Source: DASSUW01 sp963789005 | GTDB taxonomy: Bacteria; Actinomycetota; Thermoleophilia; Solirubrobacterales; Solirubrobacteraceae | Reading direction: 5' to 3' | Length of the DNA: 64,000 bases | Assembly (NCBI GenBank): GCA_963789005.1 | Contig: CAWBIZ010000015.1 | Location: 186,001-250,000, forward strand | In this document: in pieces, positions 25,609 through 33,847 of the stretch | Numbering within the stretch: position 1 is the stretch's first letter | Layout of the letters: every line of letters starts with the position of its first letter | Notes under the pieces: generated by a model | The model's input: the letters and a program-made list of their open reading frames with translations, nothing else | The model's database searches: none | Told to the model about the DNA's origin: nothing | Program-made: the position numbers and the translations under genes

Positions 25609-25813
25609 CGTCAACGGCGCTGGGTAGGGAGAGTGAGGAAGTGCGGCCGCGATCAGGGTGCATTTCGTCAACGCGACGCGGATCTCGCCGGTGCGGTTGA
25701 CGTTACGCACCCATACGGTGCGTTTCGTCAACCACACGCCCGAACGGCCCGCGAGGTTGACGTTATGCACCCCCGCCGGCGTCGCCAGCCTCCCTACCCA
25801 GCCGTAGTTGACG
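25609..25813. repeat. Nested palindromic repeat cluster with two 60-bp tandem units
   Basis: Two direct copies 60 bases apart each contain a left arm GGTGC[AG]TTTCGTCAAC (25657-25672; 25717-25732) and a right arm GTTGACGTTA[CT]GCACC (25696-25711; 25756-25771), separated by 23-base centres that are not conserved. A larger pair surrounds them: CGTCAACGGC...TGGGTAGGGAG (25609-25631) and CTCCCTACCCA...GTTGACG (25790-25813). The heptamer CGTCAAC or its complement occurs six times in 205 bases. No convincing gene lies inside. Read as RNA on either strand it would fold into nested stem-loops. Possibilities are a structured RNA, an operator array or a palindromic mobile repeat. It follows the CDF gene and precedes the end of a tiny minus-strand membrane gene. 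Confidence 0.7.
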
Positions 25814-25820
25814 TTGCCGT

Positions 25821-25961
25821 TCAGCGCAGGTTGATCGCCGCCGCCAGCGACACCGCCAACACGACCCCCGCGTAGCCGTAGTAATCGGACAGCAGCAGGA
25901 TCAGGGCCGCCACGAAGCAGATGACGACGGTGACGAGCCAGGCGAGGCGTGAGAGCGGCAC
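25821..25961 (-). CDS. Very small membrane protein (46 residues)
   Basis: Read from the reverse strand: a GTG at 25961 opens a 46-residue frame VPLSRLAWLVTVVICFVAAL continuing into a second hydrophobic segment (GYAGVVLAVSLAAAI) and ending NLR. The two hydrophobic stretches flank a short polar turn (LLLSDYYGY), as in tiny two-helix membrane proteins. No strong ribosome site is visible. It ends eight bases from the outer arm of the palindromic cluster. Function unknown; confidence rests on membrane-like composition and codon use. Confidence 0.45.
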   Translation of the reverse strand: MPLSRLAWLVTVVICFVAALILLLSDYYGYAGVVLAVSLAAAINLR

Positions 25962-26013
25962 GGGGCGGCTATTCTCGCCCACGCTCCATGAGCCCTGCCT
26001 CCACCTCCCGGCC

Positions 26014-26376
26014 GTGAGCTCCGGCGCGGCACTGACGCCGGCCCTCGCGCTCGACTATCTGCGTGAGCTGTCGGCGGACATCCGGACCGGCGTCGTGCTG
26101 GACTCCGACCTCGCGCTGCTCGCCGGCCCCGACGCGCTCGCCGGCCCCGCGCGCGACCTGTTCGAGGGCGCCGGCGACGCCGCCGAGATGCAGGTCGTGA
26201 CGCGCGACGGGGACGTGTTCGCGGCGCGCTCGGACCGGCACGCGATCGCGGTCGTCACCGGGCGCTTCGCGCTGCCGTCGCTGGTCCGCTACGACCTCAA
26301 GCTCGTGCTCGCCGACCTCGAGGGCGCCGAGCGTCCCGAGGCGCCGGAAGGCGCCGCGCGCCCGGAGGCGCCGTGA
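26014..26376 (+). CDS. Hypothetical protein, possibly roadblock/LC7-like
   Basis: A 120-residue protein from a GTG at 26014. The pattern ALDYLRELSADIRTGVVLD, a short strand-turn region and MQVVTRDGDVFAARSDRHAI followed by VVTGRFALPSLVRYDL resembles small alpha/beta roadblock-type (MglB-like) proteins, which act as dimeric GTPase partners, but the match is by eye only. It ends in an EAPEGAARPEAP tail. It overlaps the next small gene by GTGA. An alternative is an unrelated regulatory fold. Confidence 0.5.
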   Translation: MSSGAALTPALALDYLRELSADIRTGVVLDSDLALLAGPDALAGPARDLFEGAGDAAEMQVVTRDGDVFAARSDRHAIAVVTGRFALPSLVRYDLKLVLADLEGAERPEAPEGAARPEAP

Positions 26377-26594
26377 TCCCCAAGCGCAAGCCCAACGCCC
26401 CGCGGCCGCGCGGCGCGGTCGGCAACGTGGCCGCGTCGATCGCGCGCCGGAAGGCGGCCCGCGAGCCGCGCGTGGTGCTCACCGACCGCGGCGGGCATCC
26501 GCGCACGCTGGACGCGTCCGACCCCGTCGCGGAACGCGTCCTGGACGCCGCCGAACGGCTGGTTTCGGCGGTCCAGCGCGGTTCTGGCACCTGA
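26373..26594 (+). CDS. Small basic hypothetical protein
   Basis: A 73-residue Arg/Lys-rich protein beginning at the overlapping GTG. It has a basic N-terminus (IPKRKPNAPRPRGAVGN) and a C-terminal helix (DPVAERVLDAAERLVSAVQR). No known family. Co-translated with the preceding roadblock-like gene and followed by a strong terminator hairpin. Confidence 0.45.
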   Translation: MIPKRKPNAPRPRGAVGNVAASIARRKAAREPRVVLTDRGGHPRTLDASDPVAERVLDAAERLVSAVQRGSGT

Positions 26595-26601
26595 ATCTCC
26601 C

Positions 26602-26637
26602 CTGCCGGTTTGCCGCAAATTGCGGGGAAACGGGCAG
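26602..26637 (+). terminator. Terminator hairpin before the HU gene
   Basis: The arms starting CTGCCGGTTTGCCGCAA and ending TTGCGGGGAAACGGGCAG form a long near-perfect stem with few mismatches eight bases after the previous stop; ATTTGG follows. It separates the small-gene pair from the HU gene. The inner CCGCAAATTGCGG is almost a perfect palindrome. Confidence 0.55.
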
Positions 26638-26725
26638 ATTTGGCTCTAGAGCGTCCGATTGCAGTGTTAGCGTCGCCCGGGTCATCCAGATGCCCCCGGT
26701 CCGCCGGGGGAACAAGGAGGAAGTC

Positions 26726-27001
26726 ATGGCCACCAAGTCGGAGTTCGTCGACAAGGTCGCGTCGGAGAGCGGCCTGAGCAAGAAGGACGCCGGTGCCGCG
26801 GTTGATGCGGTCATCACCACGATCGAGACGGAGCTCAAGTCGGGCGGGGAAGTCGCCTTCACCGGGTTCGGCAAGTTCCACGTCGCCCAGCGCGGTGCCC
26901 GCGAGGGCCGCAACCCGCGCACGGGTGAGACGATGACGATCGCCGCGAGCCGCGTGCCGCGCTTCACCGCCGGGTCGGGCCTCAAGAAGGCCGTCAAGTA
27001 G
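26726..27001 (+). CDS. hup: HU-family DNA-binding protein
   Basis: A 91-residue bacterial histone-like protein. The sequence MATKSEFVDKVASESGLSKK, VDAVITTIETELKSGGEVAF and FTGFGKFHVAQRGAREGRN, with the DNA-inserting arm RNPRTGETMTI and RFTAGSGLKKAVK, is a full-length HU match. It binds and bends DNA non-specifically as a dimer. A strong AAGGAGG site precedes the ATG, consistent with high expression. Unlike mycobacterial HU it lacks the long Lys/Ala C-terminal extension. pyrF follows 17 bases later, so the two may be co-transcribed. Confidence 0.94.
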   Translation: MATKSEFVDKVASESGLSKKDAGAAVDAVITTIETELKSGGEVAFTGFGKFHVAQRGAREGRNPRTGETMTIAASRVPRFTAGSGLKKAVK

Positions 27002-27018
27002 CCGGCGCAGGAGATTCC

Positions 27019-28077
27019 GTGTCGGGCGCCGGCGAATCGCCGGCGCCCGCATCGGCATCGTTCGGCGACCGGCTCGCGTCCGCCGTCGCGCGGCGCGAGT
27101 CCCAGATCGTCCTCGGGATCGACCCCGATCCCTCGCGCCTGTGGCCGGAGGCGCTCGAGCGTACGTCCGAGGCCCGGGCCGAGCTCGCCCAGTCGGTGGC
27201 GGCCGCGCATGAGAGCGCCCGCGCCGTCCTCACCGCCGCGACCCCCGCGCCCAAGGGCAACGGCCGGCCGGCGGCCACCGGCGCCGAGCCGCCCCGCCCG
27301 CCCGCGCTCGAGGCCGCGGCCGCGGTGCTCGCCCACTGCCTCGCGCTGATCGAGGCCGCCGCGCCCGCGTGCGTGGCCGCCAAGCCGCAGCTCGCGTGCT
27401 TCGAGCGCCTCGGCTTCGCGGGGGCGCTCGCCCTCGAGGCGGTCTGCGAGGCCGCCCGCAGCGCGGGCCTGCTCGTGCTCGCGGACGGCAAGCGCGGCGA
27501 CGTCCCGGTCACGGCCGCCGCCTACGCGCAGGCGCTGACCGGCCGCACGCCGTCGCCCTTCGGAGCCGTCCCGGGGCTGGAGGCCGACGCGCTGACCGCC
27601 AACCCGCTGCTCGGCCGCGACGCGCTCGAGCCGATCGTCGCCGGCGCGCGGGCGACCGGCGCCGGCGTGTTCGTGCTCGTGCGCACCTCGAACCCGGGCG
27701 CGGCCGACCTGCTGGACCTGCGGCTGGAGGGAGGCGAGCCGCTGTGGGAGCGTCTCGCCGCGCTCGTCGTCGCGCTCGGGCGCACCGGCGCGTCCGGCCT
27801 CGCCGACGTCGGCGCGGTGACGGGCGCGACCGCCCCCGAGCACCTCGCGAGGATGCGCGAGCTGATGCCCGTCGCCCCGTTCCTGCTGCCCGGCGTCGGC
27901 GCCCAGGGCGGCGACGTGGCGGCGCTCGCACCCGCGTTCGCGCCCGGCCGGGCGGGCGGGCTCGTGACCGCGTCACGCTCGATCGCCCACGCCCACGAGG
28001 ACGCGGGCGGCGACCCCGCCGAGGCCGCTCGCGCCGAGGCCGAACGCCTCCGCGATGCCGCGTGGACACTGGCCTGA
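27019..28077 (+). CDS. pyrF: Orotidine 5'-phosphate decarboxylase (type 2)
   Basis: A 352-residue TIM-barrel enzyme catalysing the last step of UMP synthesis. IVLGIDPDPSRLWPEAL is the first barrel strand, LLVLADGKRGDVPVTAAAYA contains the catalytic D-x-K-x2-D array with Lys (about residue 158), and FLLPGVGAQGGDVAALAPAF plus LVTASRSI form the phosphate-binding end. Type 2 proteins are longer than the E. coli form; this one also has an Ala/Pro-rich insertion (about residues 72-95). Start GTG at 27019 with AGGAG upstream. The pathway neighbours carAB or gmk are not seen in the window. Confidence 0.92.
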   Translation: MSGAGESPAPASASFGDRLASAVARRESQIVLGIDPDPSRLWPEALERTSEARAELAQSVAAAHESARAVLTAATPAPKGNGRPAATGAEPPRPPALEAAAAVLAHCLALIEAAAPACVAAKPQLACFERLGFAGALALEAVCEAARSAGLLVLADGKRGDVPVTAAAYAQALTGRTPSPFGAVPGLEADALTANPLLGRDALEPIVAGARATGAGVFVLVRTSNPGAADLLDLRLEGGEPLWERLAALVVALGRTGASGLADVGAVTGATAPEHLARMRELMPVAPFLLPGVGAQGGDVAALAPAFAPGRAGGLVTASRSIAHAHEDAGGDPAEAARAEAERLRDAAWTLA

Positions 28078-28119
28078 AGCCGCGAAAGACCGCCGGAACC
28101 GCCGCTACCATTGGCCTCG

Positions 28120-28437
28120 ATGGCCGGTCGCAGCCCCGTGCGGTTCCTGGCACCGCTCGCGCTGGTGGCCTTCGCCGTCGCACTGTTCGTGATCGTGACC
28201 GGCACGCGGGACACGGAGTCCGAGAGCGGCGGCCCGAACCGCTCCTCGGAGGCCCGCCCGACGGCGACGCCGCAAGGCGCCCGCAAGGGGCGCCGGCGGT
28301 ACACGGTCAAGCCCGGCGACACGCCGTCGTCGATCGCGGAGAAGACCGGCGTCCCGCTCGCCGACATCCTGCGGCTGAACCCCGACCTGGACCCGCAGGC
28401 CCTCAGCCCCGGCCAGCGGCTCAAGCTCCGCCAGTGA
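28120..28437 (+). CDS. Membrane-anchored LysM domain protein
   Basis: A 105-residue protein: cytoplasmic basic start, one membrane helix (FLAPLALVAFAVALFVIVTG), a Ser/Arg/Pro-rich spacer and a single LysM domain (RRYTVKPGDTPSSIAEKTGV, ILRLNPDLDP, LSPGQRLKLRQ). LysM binds N-acetylglucosamine in peptidoglycan. The stop overlaps a GTG for the downstream carboxypeptidase frame, so the two wall genes are probably co-expressed. A TTG three codons upstream of the ATG is an alternative start. Confidence 0.82.
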   Translation: MAGRSPVRFLAPLALVAFAVALFVIVTGTRDTESESGGPNRSSEARPTATPQGARKGRRRYTVKPGDTPSSIAEKTGVPLADILRLNPDLDPQALSPGQRLKLRQ

Positions 28438-28484
28438 CCGGATCGCCGGTCGGCGCGCGCCGCCCATGCGGCGAGCTCCTCGCG

Positions 28485-29754
28485 ATGCTCGCGAATAAGC
28501 GAACTCGCAAGGCCAAGCTTGCTCGGCCCGCGCTCGCGGCTGCTGCTCTCCTGCTGGCGCTTCCCGCGAGTGCGGCGGCGCGCGACTGTCCCGCGGACGT
28601 CAAGGCGCCGTATGCGTTCGCGCTCGAGGCCTCGACCGGCGAGGTCGCGTGCGAGCGGGGGGCGGACACGCGGCGGCCGGTCGGGTCGGCGGTGAAGCTG
28701 ATGACCGCGCTGGTGACGCTCGAGCGGGCCGAGCTCGACGACACGTTCCGCGCGTCCGGCTACCGCCCGGCGCCGGCCGAGTCGCAGATCGGCCTGCAGC
28801 CCGGAGAGCGGATGACCGTGCGCGACCTTCTCAGCGGCCTGCTGGTCGCGTCCGGCAACGACGCCGCGATGACGCTCGCCGAGGGCGTGGCGGGCTCCGA
28901 GCGCGCGTTCGTGCGGCTGATGAACCGCCGCGCGCGCGAGCTCGGCCTCGAGAACACCCGCTACGCGAACCCGATCGGGCTCGACGAGGCGGGCGCCTAC
29001 TCGAGCGCGCGCGATCTCGCGGAGCTGGCCCTGCACCTGCGCCGCACGCGACCGCTCTTCCGCCGCGTCGTCGACCAGCCGCGGGTGACGCTGACCTCGG
29101 GCGCGCAGACCCGGACGCTGGCCAACCGCAACACGCTCGTGGCCGGCGTCGACTGGGTCAACGGCGTCAAGACGGGCTACACGCAGCAGGCGGGCGACGT
29201 GCTCGTCGGCTCCGGCCGCCAGCGCCGCGTGCAGGTCGTGTCCGCCGTGCTCGACGAGCCGAGCAAGGCGCAGCGCAACGCCGACACGCTCGCGCTGCTC
29301 GCGCTTCGGGACGCGCCAGTTCCAGCGCGTGCTCGCCGCGCCGACGGGCACGAGCCTGGGCGTGCGCACGCCGATCCGCTACCGGCCCGGCGCCGAGCTC
29401 GAGCTCGTCGTCGGGCGCAACGCGCTGCGCACCGTGATCCCGCGCGGGCAGCGCGAGCTCCTGTCGATCCGCCCGGTCAGCTGGCCGCCCCAGGTCGCCG
29501 GCCCGATCGCCCGCGGCGAGGAGCTCGGCCGCGCCGAGGTGCTGCGCGACGGGCGCCGGATCGCCAGCGTGCCGCTCGTGGCCGCCGGCGCCGTCCCCGA
29601 GGCCGGGTTCGTCCAGCGCACCAAGTCGTGGTTCACCCGCCCGCTGGCCGTCGTGCTGGCGTTCGCCGTGCTGGGCGGTACCGTGCTCCTGGCTCGAAGG
29701 CGCCGGCGACCGCGCGCCACGAGACGCGCACGCGACGAGGCTCGGGTCGCATGA
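28485..29754 (+). CDS. D-alanyl-D-alanine carboxypeptidase (peptidase S11), frameshifted
   Basis: A penicillin-binding protein 5/6-type DD-carboxypeptidase that trims peptidoglycan stem peptides outside the membrane. It has a signal peptide (LARPALAAAALLLALPASAAA), the S-x-x-K motif in GSAVKLMTAL, S-x-N in VASGNDAAM, and K-T-G in VNGVKTGYTQQAG. The reading frame breaks near 29301, where one extra base moves it from LALL into RFGTRQFQRVLAAPTG; the second frame continues with the C-terminal PBP5-like domain, a membrane helix (LAVVLAFAVLGGTVLL) and a basic tail to 29754. All catalytic motifs precede the break, so either the sequence has an error or only the anchored C-terminus is lost. The start could also be the GTG at 28434. 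Confidence 0.8.
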
Positions 29755-30725
29755 TCATCACGGTCACGCTCAACACGGCCATCGACAAGACGCTCTCGGT
29801 CCCGAACTTCCGGCTCGGGCGCCGGCACCGCACCGTCGAGCAGACGACGATGCCCGGCGGCAAGGGCGTCAACGTCGCCCGTGTGCTCAAGACGCTCGGC
29901 GCGCCCGTGATCGCCACCGGGCTGACCGGCGGGGCGACCGGCACCCGCATCGTCGACCAGCTCACGCAGCTCTCCGTGCTGAGCGACTTCGTGCGCATCC
30001 GCGAGGAGTCGCGCACCAACACGGCGGTGATCGACCCCACGACCGGCGAGCAGACGGAGATCAACGAGCGCGGCCCGAAGGTGTCCGAGCAGGAGGCCGA
30101 GCTGTTCGTCGACAAGCTGCTGTACCTGGCCAAGGGCGCGAGCATGTGCGTCTTCGCCGGGTCGCTCCCGCGCGAGGTCGACATCGACGTCTACGCGCGG
30201 CTGATCCGCGAGCTGCGCCGTCTCGGCGTGACGACCGTGGTCGACACCGACGGCGACCCGCTGCGGCGCGCCGTCCGCGCCGAGCCGAGCGTGGTGTCGC
30301 CGAACGTGCTCGAGGCGGAGGAGCTCGTCGGCCACGAGTTCAACGACGACGAGGATCGCGTGATCGCCGTGCGCGAGATGGTCGGCCTCGGCGCGCGCGA
30401 GGCGATCATGACGATGCCGGACGGCTGCTTCGCCCAGATGATCCCCGACGAGCCGGGAGCGGACCCCGACCTGTACCGCGTGGTCGTGCCGCCAGGCGCC
30501 GTCGAGCCGCGCGCCAGCGTCGGCTCGGGCGACGCGTTCCTGGCCGGCTTCGTGGCCGCCCGCTACGCCCGCAAGCCGACGGCCGAGTGCCTCGCCTTCG
30601 GGGTCGCGTGCGGCGCCGAGTCGACCCAGCACCTCGGGGCCGGGCTGGTCGACCCGGACCGCGTGCAGCGGCTGCTCGACGAGATCGAGGTCCAACGTCC
30701 GGAATTACCGGCAGAGGTCGGCTAG
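29751..30725 (+). CDS. PfkB-family hexose kinase (1-phosphofructokinase-like)
   Basis: A 324-residue ribokinase-fold kinase. ITVTLNTAIDKTLSVPNF and MPGGKGVNVARVLKTLGAP form the substrate-binding start typical of 1-phosphofructokinase (FruK) and tagatose-6-phosphate kinase; the ATP/catalytic signature is RASVGSGDAFLAGFVAARYA with the catalytic Asp. It would phosphorylate a sugar phosphate, for example fructose 1-phosphate. No PTS genes are nearby, so FruK in the strict sense is uncertain. It overlaps the carboxypeptidase gene by ATGA. Confidence 0.85.
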   Translation: MIITVTLNTAIDKTLSVPNFRLGRRHRTVEQTTMPGGKGVNVARVLKTLGAPVIATGLTGGATGTRIVDQLTQLSVLSDFVRIREESRTNTAVIDPTTGEQTEINERGPKVSEQEAELFVDKLLYLAKGASMCVFAGSLPREVDIDVYARLIRELRRLGVTTVVDTDGDPLRRAVRAEPSVVSPNVLEAEELVGHEFNDDEDRVIAVREMVGLGAREAIMTMPDGCFAQMIPDEPGADPDLYRVVVPPGAVEPRASVGSGDAFLAGFVAARYARKPTAECLAFGVACGAESTQHLGAGLVDPDRVQRLLDEIEVQRPELPAEVG

Positions 30726-30743
30726 CCTGTCCGCCACCGTCCC

Positions 30744-30749
30744 TAGGAT
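30744..30749 (+). promoter_or_regulatory. Candidate -10 (TAGGAT) just before guaB3
   Basis: TAGGAT ends six bases before the guaB3 ATG at 30756, and there is no ribosome-binding site in between. If used, transcription would start at or next to the ATG (leaderless). No -35 is evident; a weak candidate. Confidence 0.3.
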
Positions 30750-30755
30750 GCGCCA

Positions 30756-31946
30756 ATGGAAGTAGAGATCGGCCGCGGCAAGAAGGCCCGCCGCGCTTAC
30801 GGATTCGACGACGTGGCGATCGTTCCCTCCCGGCGGACGCGGGATCCGGACGACGTCGACATCACCTGGACGCTCGGGCCCTACCGCTTCGAGCTGCCGC
30901 TCCTGGCCTCGGCCATGGACGGCGTCGTCTCACCCGAGACGGCGGGCATCATCGGCCGCCTCGGCGGCCTGGCGGTGCTCAACCTCGAGGGCATCTGGAC
31001 CCGGTACGAGGACGCCGAGGGCCTGCTCGAGCGGATCGCGTCGCTGGACCCCGAGGACGCCACGCGCGAGATGCAGGAGATCTACCTCGAGCCGGTCAAG
31101 GAGGAGCTGATCGCGCGGCGGATCGAGGAGATCAAGTCGCACGGCGTCGTCGCCGCCGCGTCGCTGACGCCGCAGCGGGTGGAGCGCTGGCACGAGCTGG
31201 CGCTCGAGGCCGGGCTCGACATCCTCGTCATCCAGGGCACGGTGATCTCGGCCGAGCACGTGTCCAGCCAGGGCCACGTGCTCAACCTCAAGGAGTTCGT
31301 GCGCGAGCTGCCCGTCCCGGTGGTGCTCGGCGGCTGCGCCAGCTACTCGGCCGGCCTGCACCTGATGCGGACGGGCGCCGCGGCGGTGCTCGTCGGCGTC
31401 GGCCCGGGCGCCGCGTGCACGACCCGCGGCGTGCTCGGCATCGGCGTCCCGCAGGCGACGGCGATCGCCGACGTGGCGGCCGCCCGCGCCCAGCACATGC
31501 TCGAGACCGGCGAGTACTGCCGCGTGATCGCCGACGGCGGGATGCGCAACGGCGGCGACGTCGCGAAGGCGTTCGCCTGCGGGGCCGACGCCGTGATGAT
31601 CGGCTCCCCGCTCGCGCGCGCGTACGAGGCTCCCGGCCACGGCTTCCACTGGGGGATGGCGACGTTCCACCCGTCGCTGCCGCGCGGCGCTCGCGTGCGC
31701 ACCACCCAGAACGGCTCGCTCGAGGAGATCATCACCGGCCCCGCGCGCGAGAACGACGGCACGTTCAACCTCATGGGTGCGCTGCGGACGTCGATGGCCA
31801 CGTGCGGCTACCAGGACATCGCGGAGTTCAACCGGGCCGAGCTGATGGTCGCCCCGGCGCTGCAGACGGAGGGCAAGCAGCTGCAGCGCGATCAGCACAT
31901 CGGGATGGCGTCGCGCGGTGGAGCCGTCGCGCTTGTCGCAGACTGA
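30756..31946 (+). CDS. guaB3: GuaB3-family IMP dehydrogenase-related protein
   Basis: A 396-residue IMPDH/GMP reductase-superfamily barrel without the CBS domain pair, the hallmark of GuaB3. YGFDDVAIVPSRRTRDPDDV is the N-terminal strand; the catalytic loop is VGPGAACTTRGVLGIG with Cys in place; VIADGGMRNGGDVAKAFACG binds phosphate. The C-terminal flap (TTQNGSLEEIITGPARENDG) is also preserved. Actinobacterial GuaB3 commonly sits with guaA or guaB2, as it does here, in guanine nucleotide metabolism. Whether it is a GMP reductase or an IMP dehydrogenase is not settled by sequence. Confidence 0.9.
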   Translation: MEVEIGRGKKARRAYGFDDVAIVPSRRTRDPDDVDITWTLGPYRFELPLLASAMDGVVSPETAGIIGRLGGLAVLNLEGIWTRYEDAEGLLERIASLDPEDATREMQEIYLEPVKEELIARRIEEIKSHGVVAAASLTPQRVERWHELALEAGLDILVIQGTVISAEHVSSQGHVLNLKEFVRELPVPVVLGGCASYSAGLHLMRTGAAAVLVGVGPGAACTTRGVLGIGVPQATAIADVAAARAQHMLETGEYCRVIADGGMRNGGDVAKAFACGADAVMIGSPLARAYEAPGHGFHWGMATFHPSLPRGARVRTTQNGSLEEIITGPARENDGTFNLMGALRTSMATCGYQDIAEFNRAELMVAPALQTEGKQLQRDQHIGMASRGGAVALVAD

Positions 31947-31956
31947 GACCGACCTC

Positions 31957-33564
31957 GTGACCGCCGGCCACGGGTCGGCGGTCGCGGCCGACCAGCCGAT
32001 CTCCGAGCTCGCGCTCGAGCGCGCGGTGGCGCACGACGAGGTACTGGTGCTCGACTACGGCGGCCAGTACTCGCAGCTGATCGCCCGTCGCGTGCGCGAG
32101 TGCGGGGTGTTCTCGGAGCTGCTCCCGCACCACGTCGGCGTCGACGAGGTCCGGCGCCGCCGGCCGAAGGGGCTGATCCTCTCCGGCGGGCCGGCGTCGG
32201 TGTACGCGCCCGGCGCCCCGCGGCTCGACCCCGAGCTGCTCGAGCTCGGGATCCCGGTGCTCGGCATCTGCTACGGCATGCAGGCGCTCGTGCTCACGCT
32301 CGGCGGCCGCGTCGAGGGCGCCGAGGTCGGCGAGTTCGGCCGCTCGAGCCTGACGGTGGCCGACCCCGGGCGCCTGCTGGCGGGGACGCCGCGCGAGCAG
32401 TCTTGCTGGATGTCGCACCGCGACACCGTCTACGAGGCGCCGCCGGGCTTCGTCGCGCTGGCGAGCTCGACCGAGTCGCCGGTGGCCGCGGTGGAGGACG
32501 TCGAACGCGGCCTGTACGGCATCCAGTTCCACCCCGAGGTCGTGCACACGCCCTACGGCCAGCAGGTCCTGACGACGTTCCTGGAGGACGTCTGCGGCTG
32601 CGCGCGCGACTGGAGCCCGGCCTCGATCATCGACGAGCAGGTGGCCGCCGTCCGCGCGCAGGTGGGGGAGGGGCGCGTGATCTGCGGGCTCTCCGGCGGC
32701 GTCGACTCGTCGGTCGCCGCGCTGCTCGTGCACCGGGCGGTCGGGGACCAGCTGACCTGCGTGTTCGTCGACCACGGGCTGATGCGCCACAACGAGGGCG
32801 AGCAGGTGATCGCCGCCTTCCGCGACCACTTCAAGGTGCCGCTCGTGGCCGTCGAAGCCGAGGACCGCTTCCTGCGGCGGCTGGCGGGCCTGTCCGAGCC
32901 CGAGGCCAAGCGCAAGGCGATCGGGGCCGAGTTCATCCGCGTCTTCGAGGAGGAGGCGGCGAAGATCGGGGACGCGCGCTACCTCGTCCAGGGCACGCTG
33001 TACTCGGACGTGATCGAGTCGGGCGGCGGGACGGGCGCGGCGACGATCAAGTCCCACCACAACGTCGGCGGCCTGCCGGAGGACCTCGAGTTCGAGCTCG
33101 TGGAGCCGCTGCGCGCGCTGTTCAAGGACGAGGTCCGCGCCGTCGGGGCCGAGCTCGGGCTGCCCGAGCGGCTCGTCTGGCGCCAGCCGTTCCCGGGCCC
33201 GGGGCTCGCCATCCGCGTGGTCGGCGGCGAGGCGACCAAGGAGCGGCTCGACACGCTGCGCCACGCCGACGCGATCCTCCAGGACGAGATCCGCAAGGCC
33301 GGCCTCTACCGCGAGCTGTGGCAGTCGTTCTGCGTGCTGCCGGACATCCGGACCGTCGGCGTCCAGGGCGACGAGCGCACCTACGGCTACGTGGTGGCGA
33401 TCCGCGCGGTGACGTCCGACGACGCGATGACCGCCGACTGGGCCCGCCTGCCATACGACCTGCTCGAGCAGATCGCCTCGCGCATGATCAACGAGATCCG
33501 CGAGGTCAACCGCGTGGTGCTCGACATCACGAGCAAGCCGCCCGGCACGATCGAGTGGGAGTGA
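31957..33564 (+). CDS. guaA: GMP synthase (glutamine-hydrolysing)
   Basis: About 535 residues. The N-terminal class I amidotransferase has LVLDYGGQYSQLIARRVRE, the nucleophile Cys in GICYGMQALVL and His/Glu in GIQFHPEVVHTPYG. The ATP-pyrophosphatase domain has the PP-loop GLSGGVDSSVAALLVH, and the C-terminus ends DITSKPPGTIEWE, the GuaA hallmark. It makes GMP from XMP. I use the GTG at 31957, ten bases after the guaB3 stop; a GTG at 31918 overlapping guaB3 would add 13 residues. It overlaps the next small membrane gene by GTGA. Confidence 0.94.
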   Translation: MTAGHGSAVAADQPISELALERAVAHDEVLVLDYGGQYSQLIARRVRECGVFSELLPHHVGVDEVRRRRPKGLILSGGPASVYAPGAPRLDPELLELGIPVLGICYGMQALVLTLGGRVEGAEVGEFGRSSLTVADPGRLLAGTPREQSCWMSHRDTVYEAPPGFVALASSTESPVAAVEDVERGLYGIQFHPEVVHTPYGQQVLTTFLEDVCGCARDWSPASIIDEQVAAVRAQVGEGRVICGLSGGVDSSVAALLVHRAVGDQLTCVFVDHGLMRHNEGEQVIAAFRDHFKVPLVAVEAEDRFLRRLAGLSEPEAKRKAIGAEFIRVFEEEAAKIGDARYLVQGTLYSDVIESGGGTGAATIKSHHNVGGLPEDLEFELVEPLRALFKDEVRAVGAELGLPERLVWRQPFPGPGLAIRVVGGEATKERLDTLRHADAILQDEIRKAGLYRELWQSFCVLPDIRTVGVQGDERTYGYVVAIRAVTSDDAMTADWARLPYDLLEQIASRMINEIREVNRVVLDITSKPPGTIEWE

Positions 33565-33770
33565 GCGAGCCGCCCGACCGCGGGTCGGCCGGCGGTCTCT
33601 CGGTCCGCGCCAAGGCGCTCGTGGGGGCTCTGATCGGCATCCTCTACGCGATCGGGATGAGCATCCGCGGCGAGGTCCTGGCCGGCGTCGTCGGCGGCAT
33701 CCTCGCCGGGATCCTGTGCTTCCTCGTGCTGCGCGAGGTCGAGCGCCAGCGCGCCGCTCGCCGGCGATAG
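33561..33770 (+). CDS. Small two-helix membrane protein
   Basis: A 69-residue protein starting at the GTG that overlaps the guaA stop. It has a polar N-terminus, two hydrophobic Gly-rich segments (AKALVGALIGILYAIGMSI and LAGVVGGILAGILCFLVL) and a basic C-terminus. No family recognised. Co-translation with guaA is implied by the overlap, but a functional link is not obvious. Confidence 0.5.
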   Translation: MSEPPDRGSAGGLSVRAKALVGALIGILYAIGMSIRGEVLAGVVGGILAGILCFLVLREVERQRAARRR

Positions 33771-33847
33771 ACCATTCGTCGAGCCTTAGGCCGACCTCGA
33801 CCGGCGGTCAGGTCGCTGACCAGCGCTTCAGGCTCACAGTTCGGCGC

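Noticed and set aside
25513..25770. Minus-strand frame with a 20-residue repeating peptide inside the palindromic cluster
   Set aside because: The repeat follows directly from the tandem DNA units and overlaps the end of the CDF gene; no ribosome site or family match.
25656..25772. Possible CRISPR array (two 60-base periods with conserved arms and variable 23-base centres)
   Set aside because: Only two units, arms are inverted to each other, the variable centres sit inside palindromes, and there are no cas genes in the window.
25606..25815. Possible integron attC sites because of GTTGACG/CGTCAAC cores
   Set aside because: No integrase or gene cassettes nearby, and the arm spacing and the 60-base tandem period do not match attC structure.
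29301..29330. Programmed frameshift in the DD-carboxypeptidase
   Set aside because: No slippery heptamer or downstream structure stands out, and similar breaks occur in five other unrelated genes, including essential ones.
30756..31946. Canonical IMP dehydrogenase GuaB
   Set aside because: The protein is about 100 residues too short and lacks the CBS domain pair; it fits the GuaB3 subgroup.
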